Assembly (NCBI GenBank): GCA_016699815.1
Contig: CP065012.1
Location: 930,001-994,000, forward strand
Source of the DNA: Chitinophagaceae bacterium
GTDB lineage: Bacteria > Bacteroidota > Bacteroidia > Chitinophagales > Chitinophagaceae
DNA length: 64,000 nt
Direction: 5' to 3'
How positions within the stretch are numbered: the first letter of the stretch is position 1; each line of letters opens with the position of its first letter. Below the pieces are notes generated by a model that saw only the letters and a program-made list of their open reading frames with translations, was not told the DNA's origin and searched no databases. Position numbers and translations under genes: made by a program. Shown piece after piece: positions 63,198 through 64,000 of the stretch.

Positions 63198-64000
63198 TCA
63201 GGCTTTGGGGTGTGCTTTTTTAAAAACATCTTTTAACTTTTCTATGGTATTATGCGTATATACCTGGGTAGAAGCCAGGCTACTATGGCCCAGCAACTCC
63301 TTTACGGCATTGAGGTCTGCCCCGCTATTCATTAAATGGGTGGCAAAACTATGCCTTAAAATATGTGGGCTTTTTTTATCAATAGTGGTTATTAAAGAAA
63401 GGTAGTGTTTGGCAATGGAATACAACTGCCTCGGGCACAGTTTTTTTCCCTTTGTCGTAACAAAAAGTGTATCGTCCACAGGGTAATTAATGTATAAACT
63501 TTTGCTTTTCACATAGTCTTGCAGCGTATCGGTAAGCGCCGGGCTTAATGGTATTATTCTTTCTTTGTTTCCCTTTCCCAAAACTTTTATGGCATTCCTG
63601 CTTTTGTCTATATGATGGTCTTTTAAATTGATTAGCTCTGACTTACGCATACCCGTATGATACAACAGAGTCAAAACTAATTTTTCAGTACGCCCTGTCC
63701 AGTTGTCGGGAAATTCAACGTGCCGGAACAGTGTTTCCAAATCGTTTTCTTTAATAAAAGCCGGCAATTTTTTGGGAATTTTTGGGCCCACAATAGAAGC
63801 CATGGGGTTTGCGGTAATTACAGCTTGTTTTAAATGAAATTTAAAAAATGACCTGAGGCTTGAAATTTTTCTATTGATGGTTTTGGCGCTGCAATCTTCG
63901 GCCGATTTTAGCTTCGCAAGCCAACTCCTTATAAAAGGCGGCTTTATATCTGCCATAGCTATTTCACCATATTGCAGGGTTAAATAACTAAAAAAACTTT
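63198..64000 (-). CDS. Tyrosine recombinase XerC/XerD-like, N terminus beyond the window
   Basis: The frame is open to the window edge: residues upstream of the ATG at 63956 (FFSYLTLQYGEIA) match the XerC N-terminal domain, so the gene is cut, not short. Catalytic residues are all present: Arg in GMRKSELINL, Lys in VLGKGNKER, HILRHSFATHLM, His in ELLGHSSL, and Tyr in TQVYTH. This is the chromosome-dimer resolution type rather than a phage integrase, judging by sequence and by its housekeeping neighbour hpf. Confidence 0.9.
   Translation of the reverse strand, partial: SFFSYLTLQYGEIAMADIKPPFIRSWLAKLKSAEDCSAKTINRKISSLRSFFKFHLKQAVITANPMASIVGPKIPKKLPAFIKENDLETLFRHVEFPDNWTGRTEKLVLTLLYHTGMRKSELINLKDHHIDKSRNAIKVLGKGNKERIIPLSPALTDTLQDYVKSKSLYINYPVDDTLFVTTKGKKLCPRQLYSIAKHYLSLITTIDKKSPHILRHSFATHLMNSGADLNAVKELLGHSSLASTQVYTHNTIEKLKDVFKKAHPKA

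Overview
The window looks like chromosomal DNA of a member of the Bacteroidota, most likely the family Chitinophagaceae. The signs are low GC, many promoters with the TAnnTTTG -7 box of this phylum, no clear Shine-Dalgarno sequences, a type IX secretion (T9SS) sorting tail on one glycosidase, and the conserved order xerC / hpf / tRNA-Thr / tRNA-Tyr / tRNA-Gly / tRNA-Thr / tuf / tRNA-Trp / secE / nusG. The genus cannot be fixed from sequence alone.

Layout. 1-7.3 kb: a broken M1 aminopeptidase, a FemAB/GNAT-like gene, then a minus-strand run (ispD, isoaspartyl peptidase, heptose kinase, APC permease). 7.3-20 kb: an OmpH-like protein, an exonuclease/GIY-YIG fusion, a GH29 fucosidase, a YdcF-like protein, valS, small secreted and GNAT genes, an Mrp ATPase and lon. 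20-23 kb: cassette copy A, three unrecognised exported-protein genes. 23-30.3 kb: an Smr protein, a permease, rpsF-rpsR-rplI and uvrA. 30.4-32.8 kb: cassette copy B, a diverged and partly decayed second version of copy A. 33-43 kb: an outer-membrane protein, an ElaA-like GNAT, rarA, a YkuD-like protein, aspS, rnr, a polyprenyl synthase and an RRM protein. 43-54 kb: a T9SS glycosidase, an HsdR-N-like nuclease, a subtilase lipoprotein, AMP nucleosidase, a fused oligopeptide ABC ATPase and a very large TraB/GumN protein. 54-64 kb: queA with a structured leader, fcl-gmd, a three-copy repeat that looks like small RNAs or terminators, an LDH2-type dehydrogenase, then the nusG-secE-tuf-tRNA block, hpf and xerC (cut by the window end).

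Most of the window is housekeeping: translation (valS, aspS, three ribosomal proteins, tuf, tRNAs, queA), DNA repair (uvrA, rarA, DEDDh/GIY-YIG), proteolysis (lon) and envelope sugar metabolism (heptose kinase, GDP-fucose synthesis). Three accessory features stand out. (1) The duplicated exported-protein cassette carries a different simple-sequence repeat in each copy, directly behind the same 16-nt coding start: an 11.5-unit GT/CA repeat (in frame, ON) in copy A and a G9/C9 tract (out of frame, OFF) in copy B. This is a candidate phase-variable surface system. (2) Five perfect 78-bp repeats behind tRNA-Thr(TGT) look like degenerate tRNA-Thr copies whose anticodon arm was replaced by a long palindrome. 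(3) Three tandem units upstream of gmd have terminator-like hairpins, and two of them share a second hairpin with a compensatory difference. The queA leader also folds into a multi-branched RNA.

Caveat: two genes carry single-base frameshifts in A-runs (M1 peptidase, cassette B remnant). This is the usual pattern of long-read consensus errors, and it weakens the G9 observation more than the dinucleotide repeat.
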